Below are positions 25,222 through 32,654 of a stretch of DNA of 32,654 nt, piece by piece. A model generated the notes under the pieces. The model saw only the letters and a program-made list of their open reading frames with translations, searched no databases and had not been told where the DNA came from. Within the stretch, counting starts at the first letter, position 1, and each line of letters opens with the position of its first letter. The DNA comes from Eubacterium minutum ATCC 700079 (GTDB taxonomy: Bacteria > Bacillota > Clostridia > Peptostreptococcales > Anaerovoracaceae), in the NCBI GenBank assembly GCA_003433295.1, contig CP016202.1:200672-233325 (forward strand). The letters are read 5' to 3'. Position numbers and translations under genes: made by a program.

Positions 25222-26582
25222 GATTTTTTCCGGCGCTGTGGCTGGGCAAATTGCTTAATGTCGCGATAAACATAATTGATAAAAACAGAGGCTCAAATTT
25301 CTCCGGTCAGTGGGCGATGAAGGTCGATCCGCAGATGGTGAAACATTTCAAAGGCATAGACACGTCAAAGGTTTTGTTTATAACGGGAACCAACGGTAAG
25401 TCTACGACCAACAACTTGGTCAATCATATTCTTCGCAAGAACGGTAAGACCGTCGTTTCAAACCTGGAGGGCGCCAACCTGATATACGGTGTGACAACAT
25501 CACTTATAAAGGCAAGTAATATTTTCGGTAAAGTCGATGCCGACTTCTTTGTGTTTGAAATCGATGAGAGATTTCTGCCGCTTATATACGATCAGCTTCC
25601 GGCAAAGAACCTTTTGATAACCAATTTGCAGAAAGATCAGGTTCAGAGAAACGGCGACCCCGATTTCATATACAGGAGAATAAAAAAGGTCGCGGGCGAC
25701 TCGGAACTGCGTCTTTTCCTCAACAATGAAGAACCACGCTCCAAGTCGTTTGAGTCCGATGCAAAAGAAGTTGTGACTTTCGGCGTCGGAAAACATGGAG
25801 AATCTTTCGGGAAAAACGGAAGTTACGTCACAATGGCTTGTCCAAAATGTCATCGCAAAATCACCTTTGAATATTACAATAATGACGGTATCGGACCGTT
25901 TATATGTAAAAACTGCGGTCTTGACGGCACGGGGAAGGCGGATTACAGTGTGGAAAACACGGATTTCGCAGGACGGCAATTCACCGTGCGCGGGATCGTA
26001 TTCCATATGCCGTACGATACTCCTTACATGCTGTACAACTACTCGGCGGCCGTTGCCGTTGCGGAGAAATTTGCGGGGATAGAACCGAAAGATGCGGCAA
26101 AGGCATTCAACACGTTCAAAAACGTGGGCGGGCGTTTTGAAGTCCTGCACTATAAAGATAAGACAATAAAATATATGAGGATAAAACAGGAAAATCCGGA
26201 AACGTTACAGACGAGCATAAACGTTATGGCGGCAGATACCGAAAGAAAGATGGTTTGTTTGGGGCTCTGTCCACTGGTTGACTTAATACCACATTATGCA
26301 AACAGTTTCTATGCGTATGACTGTGATTTCGGAAGACTTGTAAAATCCGATGTGGAGAAGTATTTCTGTTTTTCGGATCATGTGTGCTACGACACCGCGA
26401 ACAGATTGATCTATGAGGGCGTTGATCCGGCGATGATAGAGATTGCCGATACCGAAGATGTCGAAACTATATTCAGGCAGATAGAAAATGCGGAAACCGA
26501 TAACATATACCTCATAACGTGGCTTCACACGTATGAACATATGGAAAAGCATATAAGGAAAGAAGGAGGGTCAAATGAGTGA
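25218..26582 (+). CDS. MurT-like Mur ligase family protein, divergent
   Basis: A 454-residue Mur-ligase-fold protein with the MurT layout: a hydrophobic N-terminus, the ATP loop GTNGKST at 57-63, a four-Cys zinc ribbon (Cys208, Cys211, Cys230, Cys233) and a C-terminal DUF1727-like domain. MurT with GatD amidates the D-Glu of lipid II. Compared with typical MurT as I remember it, the NLFRDQLDRYGE segment reads NLQKDQVQRNGD, and the Asp/Trp-rich DGRDVSWIWDVDF segment reads differently around 355-371 (Asp355, then ANSFYAYDCDF). Function as a true isoglutaminyl synthase is therefore uncertain. It overlaps miaB by four bases and the GatD-like gene by eight. Confidence 0.72.
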   Translation: MRFFPALWLGKLLNVAINIIDKNRGSNFSGQWAMKVDPQMVKHFKGIDTSKVLFITGTNGKSTTNNLVNHILRKNGKTVVSNLEGANLIYGVTTSLIKASNIFGKVDADFFVFEIDERFLPLIYDQLPAKNLLITNLQKDQVQRNGDPDFIYRRIKKVAGDSELRLFLNNEEPRSKSFESDAKEVVTFGVGKHGESFGKNGSYVTMACPKCHRKITFEYYNNDGIGPFICKNCGLDGTGKADYSVENTDFAGRQFTVRGIVFHMPYDTPYMLYNYSAAVAVAEKFAGIEPKDAAKAFNTFKNVGGRFEVLHYKDKTIKYMRIKQENPETLQTSINVMAADTERKMVCLGLCPLVDLIPHYANSFYAYDCDFGRLVKSDVEKYFCFSDHVCYDTANRLIYEGVDPAMIEIADTEDVETIFRQIENAETDNIYLITWLHTYEHMEKHIRKEGGSNE

Positions 26583-27357
26583 TTTCAGGATAGCATGGTT
26601 ATTCCCCGACACCCTTTTTCTGCACGGTGAACGCGGAAACCTGCTCGCCCTTGCAAGATTTGCGCGGCTTGCGGGCTTTGAACCGGAGATAATAAAAGTG
26701 GATTTTGACACCGAGGACTTCGATCCGTTTGATTTCAACGTGATATTTTGCGGCCCCGGAGAGATCGTCTCGTTTCAATCGGTGATTGAGTACCTGATAC
26801 CGGTTAAAGAGGAACTTGCTTCTTTCGTGGAATCGGGAAGACCTTTGATCGTCACAGGTACTTCCGTGGGCATATTCGGAAATAAAGTGATCAGAAAGCG
26901 GGATTCTTTCATGGACGCGGACGACTTTAAGGGACTTGGAATCGTAGATCTCACCTACAATGAAAACGATGAAGTGTACGGGGACGATATATACTTCGAG
27001 TGTGAATACGGCGGACGCAGGATGGAATTGATCGGCAATCAGATACAGATGGGCGACCTCGATATAGGCAAAGAAACCCCGTTCGGTGTTCTTAAGTACG
27101 GCTACGGAAATACCGGGAACGACAGAAACGAGGGACTGCGACGTTGCAATTCCATCTTTACCAATACGCTCGGTCCAATGCTCACCTGCAATCCGTGGCT
27201 TACCGGGACTGTTATAAAAGTGGCGGCGGAGAATTCGGAACTTCCTGTGAAAGATATAACCTTTGACGATGAGCTTGAAAGAAAATCCTTTGAAACAAAG
27301 CGGGGTTTCATCTCAAAAAAGGTAAGCCGGCTCACAAACTGTCCACGCCCGGAGTGA
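26575..27357 (+). CDS. GatD-like glutamine amidotransferase-fold protein, apparently lacking catalytic Cys and His
   Basis: A 260-residue class I glutamine-amidotransferase-like protein. Position after MurT, the N-terminal LFPDTLFLHGERGNL and the late YGYGNTGNDRNEG segment identify it as a GatD relative, which normally supplies ammonia from glutamine to MurT. The nucleophile elbow usually reads C-G-G-Y-Q-x-x-G; here residues 94-102 are TGTSVGIFG, with no Cys. The usual YLHGP segment with the catalytic His reads TNTLGP (196-201). So glutaminase activity looks lost. The frame is intact and strongly coupled to its partner, so it is unlikely to be a decaying pseudogene. Confidence 0.7.
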   Translation: MSDFRIAWLFPDTLFLHGERGNLLALARFARLAGFEPEIIKVDFDTEDFDPFDFNVIFCGPGEIVSFQSVIEYLIPVKEELASFVESGRPLIVTGTSVGIFGNKVIRKRDSFMDADDFKGLGIVDLTYNENDEVYGDDIYFECEYGGRRMELIGNQIQMGDLDIGKETPFGVLKYGYGNTGNDRNEGLRRCNSIFTNTLGPMLTCNPWLTGTVIKVAAENSELPVKDITFDDELERKSFETKRGFISKKVSRLTNCPRPE

Positions 27358-27445
27358 TGTAACGGGACTGCATGACGGGAGTTGAAGCGTGCTGGGGGAA
27401 TGACGGTCGGGGAGACGGAGTGATTCAAAGGTACTGCATGCCGGG
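27352..27445. repeat. Imperfect 28-bp direct repeat behind the GatD-like gene
   Basis: 27352-27379 and 27418-27445 both start GAGTGAT and end CTGCATG[A/C]CGGG, agreeing at about 22 of 28 positions. The first copy includes the stop codon of the GatD-like gene. The 119-bp gap otherwise holds only the AAGGAG RBS (about 27463-27468) of the next gene. Confidence 0.45.
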
Positions 27446-27476
27446 CGCGCATTGATAAATATAAGGAGAAGAAGAT

Positions 27477-27752
27477 ATGGAAATACTTGACAAGATTACC
27501 GATGTGGCGAAATTTGCGGGAGAGAGAGCAAACGATGCCATAGAAACCACTAAACTGAAATCGAAGATTCACAGTGAAAACAAGGCTATAAACGAGGAAG
27601 TTCTGATGATAGGGAAATTCTTCTTCGCTAAGATCAAAGCGGGCGAGATCGAGGCCAACGAGGAGATACAGGGGATAATTGACAGGATAGATGCCCACAA
27701 TCTTACAATAAAGGAACTGAGGGAGGCATTGGTAGCTCTTGCGAATGAATAG
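27477..27752 (+). CDS. Small coiled-coil protein, unknown function
   Basis: A 91-residue, fully helical, charged protein, MEILDKITDVAKFAGERAND at the start and IDRIDAHNLTIKELREALVAL near the end. It resembles the coiled-coil N-terminal part of short Clostridia proteins that elsewhere carry a C-terminal zinc ribbon; here no Cys is present. There is no signal or membrane segment. AAGGAG lies about 9 bases before ATG, and the gene overlaps the M50 protease gene by eight bases, so the two are likely expressed together. No function can be assigned. Confidence 0.7.
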   Translation: MEILDKITDVAKFAGERANDAIETTKLKSKIHSENKAINEEVLMIGKFFFAKIKAGEIEANEEIQGIIDRIDAHNLTIKELREALVALANE

Positions 27753-28458
27753 AAAGTACGTGCCGTACCTGATAATATTGGGTGCGATGGTGATGCTGAA
27801 CCTGCTGAACGGCCGTTTCGGCAATATCGGGAGTTGGATATACAACCAGTTAATGATGATACCCGGGATAGTTATAGGGCTGGCTTTCCACGAGTTTGCT
27901 CACGGTTTTGTTTCGCACAAGTTGGGCGATCCTACACCTAAAATGCAGGGCAGGCTTACCCTGAACCCCGCATCTCACATAGATCCCGTAGGTTTTCTTT
28001 GTCTTTTCTTTGCCGGATTCGGATGGGGCGTTCCCGTTCAGATAGATCCGCGATATTATAAGCACAGAAGACGCGATGAATTCATGGTCTCAATCGCCGG
28101 GGTAGTAATGAATCTTCTGATCGCATTGTTCTTTGCCCTTATACTGAGACTAATCGTTCACAGCAGCAGTGACTTTTTCGTTTCTCAAATAGGGGAGATT
28201 ATCGTGCAGATTCTTCAATACGGAGTGTTTATAAACCTCGTTCTGATGATCTTCAACCTGCTTCCGGTACCGCCTCTCGACGGCTTCGGCATTGTTACGC
28301 AGATATTCGATCTGCAAAAATACTCGTGGTACGATGTGGTATACCGGAACGGGATGTTTATATTGCTCGCGTTGATATTCTTTGATGTGATCAAAGTGGT
28401 CCTGAATCCTTGCGTGAACTTCTTCTGGAGTCTTATTTCAAGTACGATAATCTACTGA
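27745..28458 (+). CDS. Site-2-protease-like M50 family membrane metalloprotease
   Basis: A 237-residue membrane protein of the short YwhC/Rip-like M50 group. The zinc motif HEFAHG (HExxH) is near residues 49-54 in the second hydrophobic segment, followed by GDPTPKMQGRLTLNP, and the second metal motif lies in NLLPVPPLDGFG near residues 171-182. About five to six membrane segments are visible. Family members cut membrane-embedded substrates, often anti-sigma factors, but many short forms have no known substrate. ATG 27745 is used; a TTG at 27739 is also in frame. It is the last gene before the terminator at 28556-28606. Confidence 0.85.
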   Translation: MNRKYVPYLIILGAMVMLNLLNGRFGNIGSWIYNQLMMIPGIVIGLAFHEFAHGFVSHKLGDPTPKMQGRLTLNPASHIDPVGFLCLFFAGFGWGVPVQIDPRYYKHRRRDEFMVSIAGVVMNLLIALFFALILRLIVHSSSDFFVSQIGEIIVQILQYGVFINLVLMIFNLLPVPPLDGFGIVTQIFDLQKYSWYDVVYRNGMFILLALIFFDVIKVVLNPCVNFFWSLISSTIIY

Positions 28459-28555
28459 TGAATCAAATCGGAGCATATATAATCCGGTATCTTGAGATGA
28501 AAACTTACGACAGCTTCTTTTTAAGTGTTAGATGCAACGTTTAATATTTTTTTTG

Positions 28556-28606
28556 AAAAAGCAAAAGCCGTGTTTTGACCGGAATTTCAACGGATTTTGC
28601 TTTTTT
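28556..28606 (+). terminator. Rho-independent terminator after the housekeeping run
   Basis: AAAAAGCAAAAGCCG (28556-28570) pairs with CGGATTTTGCTTTTT (28591-28605) with one mismatch across a 20-nt loop, ending in six T. The preceding 98 bp after the M50 stop show no gene. The next signal is the CIRCE operator 13 bp downstream. Confidence 0.8.
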
Positions 28607-28618
28607 AGCGGGGTTTTG

Positions 28619-28645
28619 TTAGCACTCTATCATGGAGAGTGCTAA
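28619..28645. promoter_or_regulatory. CIRCE operator (HrcA binding site) ahead of clpB
   Basis: The perfect arms TTAGCACTC (28619-28627) and GAGTGCTAA (28637-28645) are separated by exactly nine bases, the exact CIRCE consensus. HrcA binds it and represses heat-shock genes until misfolded protein titrates GroEL. It lies just upstream of the clpB -35 box. This places clpB in the HrcA regulon here. Confidence 0.96.
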
Positions 28646-28652
28646 ATTTCTA

Positions 28653-28681
28653 TTGATTTTTGCTTTTTCATGCTTTAAAAT
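28653..28681 (+). promoter_or_regulatory. Probable sigma-A promoter of clpB
   Basis: TTGATT (28653-28658) and TAAAAT (28676-28681) are separated by 17 bp and start seven bases after the CIRCE element. The leader to the clpB ATG is about 65 nt. Confidence 0.6.
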
Positions 28682-28752
28682 ATATACATAAGAGCTGTAC
28701 GGCGAAATGGAAACTGTATAAAAGACTATGTAACGGAAGAGGGGTGATATTT

Positions 28753-31347
28753 ATGAACATAGAAAAGTATACACAGAATGCGCAGAATGCGGTTATGGAG
28801 TGTCAGAATTTGGGGATTTCATCGGGCAACCAGACATTGGAGCCCGAGCACCTGCACATGGCGCTTCTCAGACAGCATGACGGGTTGATCCCGAAGTTGC
28901 TTGCCAATATGGGGGTAGACGTGGAACGGATGACGGGGGAAGTCGAAAAACTTCTTGACAAGCTGCCGAAGGTCTCGGGAAATGCGGCGGACAATATATA
29001 CCTGTCAAGGGCACTGAACGAGATATTTACGGAGGCCGAAAAAGAGGCGGAGAAGTTTAATGATGAATACGTGAGCGTTGAACATCTGTACCTGGCATTG
29101 ATTGCGGCAAAAAGAATCGCATCCGCCGAAATTTTCAAAAGCCATAATATAACTAAAGAAAATTTACTGGAAGAGCTTTCTAAGGTCAGAGGCAATCAGA
29201 GGGTTACGAGCCGAAATCCTGAAGATAACTATGAAGCATTGGAGAAATACGGTCGTGATCTTGTGGATATGGCGAGAAAAGGAAAACTCGATCCTGTGAT
29301 AGGCAGGGACTCGGAGATAAGACATGCGATTCAGATCTTGTCGAGGAGAACCAAGAACAACCCTGTCCTGATAGGAGAACCGGGAGTCGGAAAGACCGCC
29401 GTGGTCGAGGGTCTTGCGCAGAGGATCCTGAAGGGAGATGTTCCCGAGGGTCTGAAAGACAAGACCATATTTGCTCTTGACATGGGCGCTTTGATTGCGG
29501 GAGCAAAGTTTCGAGGAGAATTTGAGGAAAGACTCAAGGCCGTTTTAAACGAAGTCGAAAAATCCGAAGGCAGGATCCTTCTCTTTATAGACGAACTTCA
29601 CAACATAGTGGGAGCGGGCAAAACAGAAGGGTCGATGGATGCCGGAAATCTTTTGAAACCTAAGCTTGCCAGGGGTGAACTGCACTGCATAGGCGCAACG
29701 ACTCTCGATGAGTACAGAAAATATATAGAAAAGGATGCCGCACTCGAGAGAAGATTTCAGAAAGTAATGGTGGATCAACCCTCGGTGGAGGATACTATAT
29801 CAATCCTGCGCGGGCTGAAAGAGAGATTTGAAATTCATCACGGCGTTCGCATAGAGGACAATGCTCTGATCGCATGCGCGACCTTGTCCGACAGATACAT
29901 CACCGACAGATTCCTGCCCGACAAGGCGATAGACCTGATGGATGAGGCGGCGGCAAAGATAAGAACGGAAATCGACAGTATGCCGACGGAACTTGATGAG
30001 ATAAGCAGAAAAATTATGCAGCTTGAGATAGAAAGGCAGGCTCTCGGAAAAGAGACCGACAAAGGCTCAAAAAGCAGGCTTGAGACCCTTGAAAAGGAAC
30101 TTGCCCAGCTGAAAGAGGAAGATGCGACGATGCGTGCGCAGTGGGAAGGAGAGAAAAACAGTATTTCCGCGGTGAAGGAATTGAAGCAGAAAATCGAAGA
30201 CGTTCGCATGCAGATCGAAGAATCGGAACGTGATTTTGATTATGAGAAGACTGCGACGTTGAGATACGGAACCTTGCCGGACCTGGAAAAGCAATTGGAG
30301 GAAGCAAAGGCCAAATCGGAAAAAGCGGAGGAGAATCGCCTGCTTAAGGAAGAAGTCGGTGAAGAAGAAATCGCTGAAGTAGTTTCCGCATGGACGGGGA
30401 TACCTGTGGCAAAACTTGTTGAAACCGAGAGAGAGAAACTTCTTCATCTTCCTGAATTGCTCCATAAGAGGGTAATAGGTCAGGAGGAGGGGGTAAAAGC
30501 CGTTTCCGAAGCGATTTTGAGAGCGAGAGCCGGGCTGAAGAACGAAAACAGACCGATCGGATCTTTCATATTCCTCGGTCCTACCGGAGTGGGAAAGACT
30601 GAACTTGCGAAGACACTTTCCGAGGCACTGTTTGATACGGAAAAGAACATGATAAGGATAGACATGTCGGAGTACATGGAAAAACACTCGGTTTCCAGAC
30701 TTGTCGGAGCGCCTCCGGGATATGTCGGATACGACGAGGGCGGCCAGCTTACGGAAGCCGTGAGAAGAAAGCCTTACAGCGTGGTGCTGTTTGACGAGAT
30801 TGAAAAAGCCCATCCCGATGTCTTCAACATATTGCTGCAGTTGTTGGATGACGGAAGACTCACCGACAATCAAGGCCGCACGGTAGACTTTAAAAATACG
30901 GTAATCATAATGACTTCTAACATAGGAAGCAGTGACCTGATAGATAACATAAAGGCTGACGGGAGCATAGAAGAATCAACGAAAGAAAAGGTTGAGGCGC
31001 AACTCAGGAACTATTTCCGACCGGAATTTCTCAATCGTATAGACGATATAGTTGTATTCAGTCCTTTGACGGAAGAACAGATTACCGGGATAATAACTTT
31101 GACTTTGGCTTCACTTGAGCATAGGCTTTCTGAAAAGGATATTACGCTTGAACTTACCGACGAGGCAAAGAAATTTATCGCAAAGGAAGCGTATGAACCG
31201 GCTTACGGCGCAAGACCCGTCAAACGATATCTGCAGAACAACCTCGAAAATCGGCTTGCAAAGATGATAATTGCGGGCGAGGTGTACGACGGCTGTAAGG
31301 TCCTTGTCGATGTCGAGGGAGGTAAACTTAAGTTCGAGAAGAAATAA
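28753..31347 (+). CDS. clpB: ATP-dependent disaggregase ClpB
   Basis: An 864-residue AAA+ chaperone that, with DnaK, pulls proteins out of aggregates. In order: Clp N-terminal repeat domain (about 1-145); AAA-1 with Walker [10 protein letters not shown] from 208 and the [12 protein letters not shown] segment; a long coiled-coil middle domain (about 400-520) that separates ClpB from ClpA/ClpC-type proteins; AAA-2 with Walker [10 protein letters not shown] from 609; and the C-terminal domain. ATG 28753 is chosen for the AGAGGGG upstream and because [10 protein letters not shown] is the usual start; the frame extends back to 28660 without support. It is regulated by CIRCE. Confidence 0.96.
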   Translation: MNIEKYTQNAQNAVMECQNLGISSGNQTLEPEHLHMALLRQHDGLIPKLLANMGVDVERMTGEVEKLLDKLPKVSGNAADNIYLSRALNEIFTEAEKEAEKFNDEYVSVEHLYLALIAAKRIASAEIFKSHNITKENLLEELSKVRGNQRVTSRNPEDNYEALEKYGRDLVDMARKGKLDPVIGRDSEIRHAIQILSRRTKNNPVLIGEPGVGKTAVVEGLAQRILKGDVPEGLKDKTIFALDMGALIAGAKFRGEFEERLKAVLNEVEKSEGRILLFIDELHNIVGAGKTEGSMDAGNLLKPKLARGELHCIGATTLDEYRKYIEKDAALERRFQKVMVDQPSVEDTISILRGLKERFEIHHGVRIEDNALIACATLSDRYITDRFLPDKAIDLMDEAAAKIRTEIDSMPTELDEISRKIMQLEIERQALGKETDKGSKSRLETLEKELAQLKEEDATMRAQWEGEKNSISAVKELKQKIEDVRMQIEESERDFDYEKTATLRYGTLPDLEKQLEEAKAKSEKAEENRLLKEEVGEEEIAEVVSAWTGIPVAKLVETEREKLLHLPELLHKRVIGQEEGVKAVSEAILRARAGLKNENRPIGSFIFLGPTGVGKTELAKTLSEALFDTEKNMIRIDMSEYMEKHSVSRLVGAPPGYVGYDEGGQLTEAVRRKPYSVVLFDEIEKAHPDVFNILLQLLDDGRLTDNQGRTVDFKNTVIIMTSNIGSSDLIDNIKADGSIEESTKEKVEAQLRNYFRPEFLNRIDDIVVFSPLTEEQITGIITLTLASLEHRLSEKDITLELTDEAKKFIAKEAYEPAYGARPVKRYLQNNLENRLAKMIIAGEVYDGCKVLVDVEGGKLKFEKK

Positions 31348-31366
31348 AATACTAATCGTTCCGAAT

Positions 31367-31445
31367 CCAAACGGCGGCTGCCGGAATTCCCGTCTTTACG
31401 AGTCCGTAAATACGGAGTTTCTCAAACGATGTCGCCGCCGCTTGG
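31367..31445. terminator. Large inverted repeat, probable bidirectional terminator between clpB and the GntR gene
   Basis: CCAAACGGCGGC (31367-31378) is complementary to GCCGCCGCTTGG (31434-31445) at 11 of 12 positions. A second hairpin, TCCGTAAATACGGA (31403-31416), sits inside the loop. It lies between two converging stop codons, with an AT-rich stretch on the right, so it can serve both genes. Confidence 0.6.
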
Positions 31446-31454
31446 AAATTATTT

Positions 31455-32117
31455 TCATTTAAATTTTCTCCTTCGGGAATTTTTCATATGCCTTGCCATG
31501 GCCATAGCGCCTGCTTCAGGATCGCCGCTTGCAAAACAGGAATATATGTCGCGATGTTCGGCAAGAACCTCGCCAAGATAATCGGGCGCATAGTAATTCG
31601 ACGGATTGGCATGTCTCAGATAGAGCTGATACAAGTTAAGACTGCGAATCAGAAGATCATTGTGTGTGGCGTTGTATATCATCTTATGGAACGCCATGTT
31701 TATATTAATCATTTTTGCAATATCGTTTTTCCGGGTGTAGAATTGCATAAACTCAAAAGTTTCATCAAGTTCATCGAGTTCATCATCGGTTATTCTGTCG
31801 ATAGCCCATTTAACGGCCGTAATTTCCGCCTGCTCACGCAGTACAGTCATATCGTAGACATCCTGCAGGGTAAAACCGATAACGAAGGCGCCGCGGTTAG
31901 GTATATTCCTGATGAGTCCGCTCGCCTCAAGCTGTCTCAGAGCCTCACGGACAGGAGTACGGCTGACATTGTATTCGCCGCATATCTTGCCCTCTGTCAG
32001 TTTTTCACTGTTTTTTAGTTTACCGGTCAGAATATCTTCCCGGATTTTTTTAAATAAATCCACCGAGAGAGGCAGGTTCTTCTTTTCATTTTCCTCTAAA
32101 TACTGTATTATCGACAT
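31455..32117 (-). CDS. GntR family (FadR/FCD subgroup) transcriptional regulator
   Basis: A protein of about 220 residues. The N-terminal winged helix-turn-helix contains KIREDILTGKLKNSEKL and NVSRTPVREALRQLEASGLI, the classic GntR recognition region, followed by the wing NRGAFVIGF. The C-terminal domain is all-helical and of the FCD ligand-binding type, with the expected Asp, Arg and His positions (REQAEITAVKWAID, NMAFHKMIYNATHND, LAEHRDIYSCFASGDPEAG). FCD regulators usually sense small organic acids. ATG at 32117 is preferred because GAGGAG lies seven bases upstream; a TTG at 32147 extends the frame. Its promoter carries a palindrome over the -10 box, so it probably represses itself. Its target gene may lie to the right of the window. 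Confidence 0.88.
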   Translation of the reverse strand: MSIIQYLEENEKKNLPLSVDLFKKIREDILTGKLKNSEKLTEGKICGEYNVSRTPVREALRQLEASGLIRNIPNRGAFVIGFTLQDVYDMTVLREQAEITAVKWAIDRITDDELDELDETFEFMQFYTRKNDIAKMININMAFHKMIYNATHNDLLIRSLNLYQLYLRHANPSNYYAPDYLGEVLAEHRDIYSCFASGDPEAGAMAMARHMKNSRRRKFK

Positions 32118-32176
32118 GAGTTTCTCCTCGATCCTGTCGGTGGACAAAGCGAAAAGTTCTGCCCACGCGACGTTAT

Positions 32177-32214
32177 CGTATACAATTATACGTTTTCAAG
32201 TATTGAGGTGTCAA
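32177..32214 (-). promoter_or_regulatory. GntR gene promoter with overlapping palindromic operator
   Basis: On the minus strand TTGACA (32214-32209) and TATAAT (32190-32185) are exact consensus with an 18-bp spacer. The palindrome CGTATACAATTATACG (32177-32192) covers the whole -10 box. Its core GTATAC fits the TnGTnnnACnA style of FCD regulator sites. This is the arrangement expected for autorepression. Confidence 0.7.
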
Positions 32215-32276
32215 TAACGGTAGGTGCAAGTTAACATCCAAAAATGTGAAGATTGTGTGAAACATCAGCGATTGAC

Positions 32277-32305
32277 TTGCAAGTGCTTTCTTCATATGTT
32301 AGAAT
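32277..32305 (+). promoter_or_regulatory. Extended -10 promoter driving the orphan right-end transcript
   Basis: TTGCAA (32277-32282), a 17-bp spacer, and TAGAAT (32300-32305) preceded by TGT, an extended -10 element. It points right, away from the GntR gene. Confidence 0.5.
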
Positions 32306-32540
32306 CGCCTTACAAACAGCAAGTAAATATTTGAGGTTAGAATCCAGAGGAAAGCACATGATGAGAGCAGGGAGGATAGGGTCTTCTTGCGAGTGCGCTG
32401 GCTGCGGCCAACTGTATTGCGGAGTGTGGTTTGATATGCCATTGTCGGGACATGAGTTCCGGTGAGAAGGCGAGTCACACGGGGAAGCATAGTCAGGAGA
32501 CTTATTCAGGAACCTACGTATTCGTGTATGGTATGACGCA

Positions 32541-32557
32541 CGGTCATGACCGGTCAT
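32541..32557. repeat. Two overlapping 12-bp palindromes
   Basis: CGGTCATGACCG (32541-32552) and ATGACCGGTCAT (32546-32557) are each perfect palindromes sharing seven bases, so GGTCAT occurs twice in direct orientation. This is a plausible protein-binding site; no owner is identified. Confidence 0.4.
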
Positions 32558-32609
32558 ATGCGCATGGCGGTGCCGAATGTTGTATCGCGTACGGTGGCAT
32601 CTAAGATTG

Positions 32610-32649
32610 ACGCTCGCATCACTTTTCTCCGGTGAGGAAGAGCGTTTTT
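32610..32649 (+). terminator. Terminator-like hairpin at the right end
   Basis: ACGCTC (32610-32615) pairs with GAGCGT (32640-32645), with an inner TCAC (32619-32622)/GTGA (32632-32635) helix separated by an internal loop. Five T follow (32645-32649). The stem is interrupted, so efficiency is uncertain. Confidence 0.5.
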
Positions 32650-32654
32650 GTGTG

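Larger units (their letters stand above)
32312..32649 (+). ncRNA. Orphan transcription unit of about 340 nt, RNA or tiny-peptide gene
   Basis: The unit runs from the promoter at 32277-32305 to a terminator-like hairpin near 32610-32649. No convincing protein lies in it. The only candidate is a 35-codon Cys-rich frame, ATG 32358 to TGA 32465 (with CECAGCGQLYC), preceded by AGAGGA. I do not recognise a known RNA: tmRNA, RNase P, 6S, T-box and TPP signatures were looked for and not seen. It may also be an untranslated leader of a gene outside the window. Confidence 0.3.

Noticed and set aside
27102..27845. Minus-strand 247-residue ORF across gatD-like, coiled-coil and M50 genes
   Set aside because: It runs antisense to three supported genes, and its internal repeat merely reflects the 28-bp direct repeat.
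28660..28752. N-terminal extension of ClpB
   Set aside because: It would start inside the promoter, lacks an RBS, and is absent from the normal ClpB N-terminus, which begins at ATG 28753.

Overview
This window looks like a chromosomal segment of a low-to-mid GC anaerobic member of the Bacillota, most likely class Clostridia. The evidence is the gene order glyA-plsX-rnc-smc-ftsY-der-plsY-gpsA-miaB, a MurT/GatD-like pair, a CIRCE (HrcA) operator in front of clpB, AGGAGG ribosome binding sites, frequent ATGA/TGATG start-stop overlaps and ABC/ECF transport genes. I cannot name the genus.

Layout. (1) 1-7129: the tail of a TetR-type regulator, then a tightly packed + strand transport operon: an MptD/Trep_Strep-type ECF S component, an EcfT transmembrane subunit, an EcfA protein with two fused ATPase domains, two half-size ABC transporters (membrane domain plus ATPase), and an ATC-hydrolase-like Cys-rich protein. 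(2) 7238-10461: a MATE efflux pump overlapping a secreted, membrane-tethered beta-lactamase-family serine hydrolase. (3) 10462-13070: an AT-rich accessory island. It has a near-consensus sigma-A promoter, a small phospholipase A2-fold protein, a four-helix membrane protein, about 0.8 kb without a credible gene but dense in complementary stems (possible large structured RNA), a single-pass membrane protein, an 18-bp repeat behind two of these genes, and a strong terminator. (4) 13176-28606: a long + strand housekeeping run. It covers one-carbon metabolism (glyA), phospholipid synthesis (plsX, plsY, gpsA), RNA processing and modification (rnc, miaB), chromosome and membrane-protein biogenesis (smc, ftsY), ribosome assembly (der), a divergent MurT/GatD-like pair, a small coiled-coil protein and an M50 membrane metalloprotease, and it ends at a terminator. 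(5) 28619-31445: CIRCE-controlled clpB, with an inverted repeat that can serve as a shared terminator. (6) 31455-32654: a convergent GntR/FCD regulator whose own promoter carries a palindrome over the -10 box, then about 430 bp with a promoter-to-terminator transcription unit but no convincing protein.

Most worth a second look: the accessory island with its possible large RNA; the MurT/GatD-like pair in which the expected GatD Cys and His are absent; a 13-codon upstream ORF that duplicates the start of miaB and is coupled to it; and the orphan transcription unit at the right end. All family calls come from reading motifs by eye; no database search was run.
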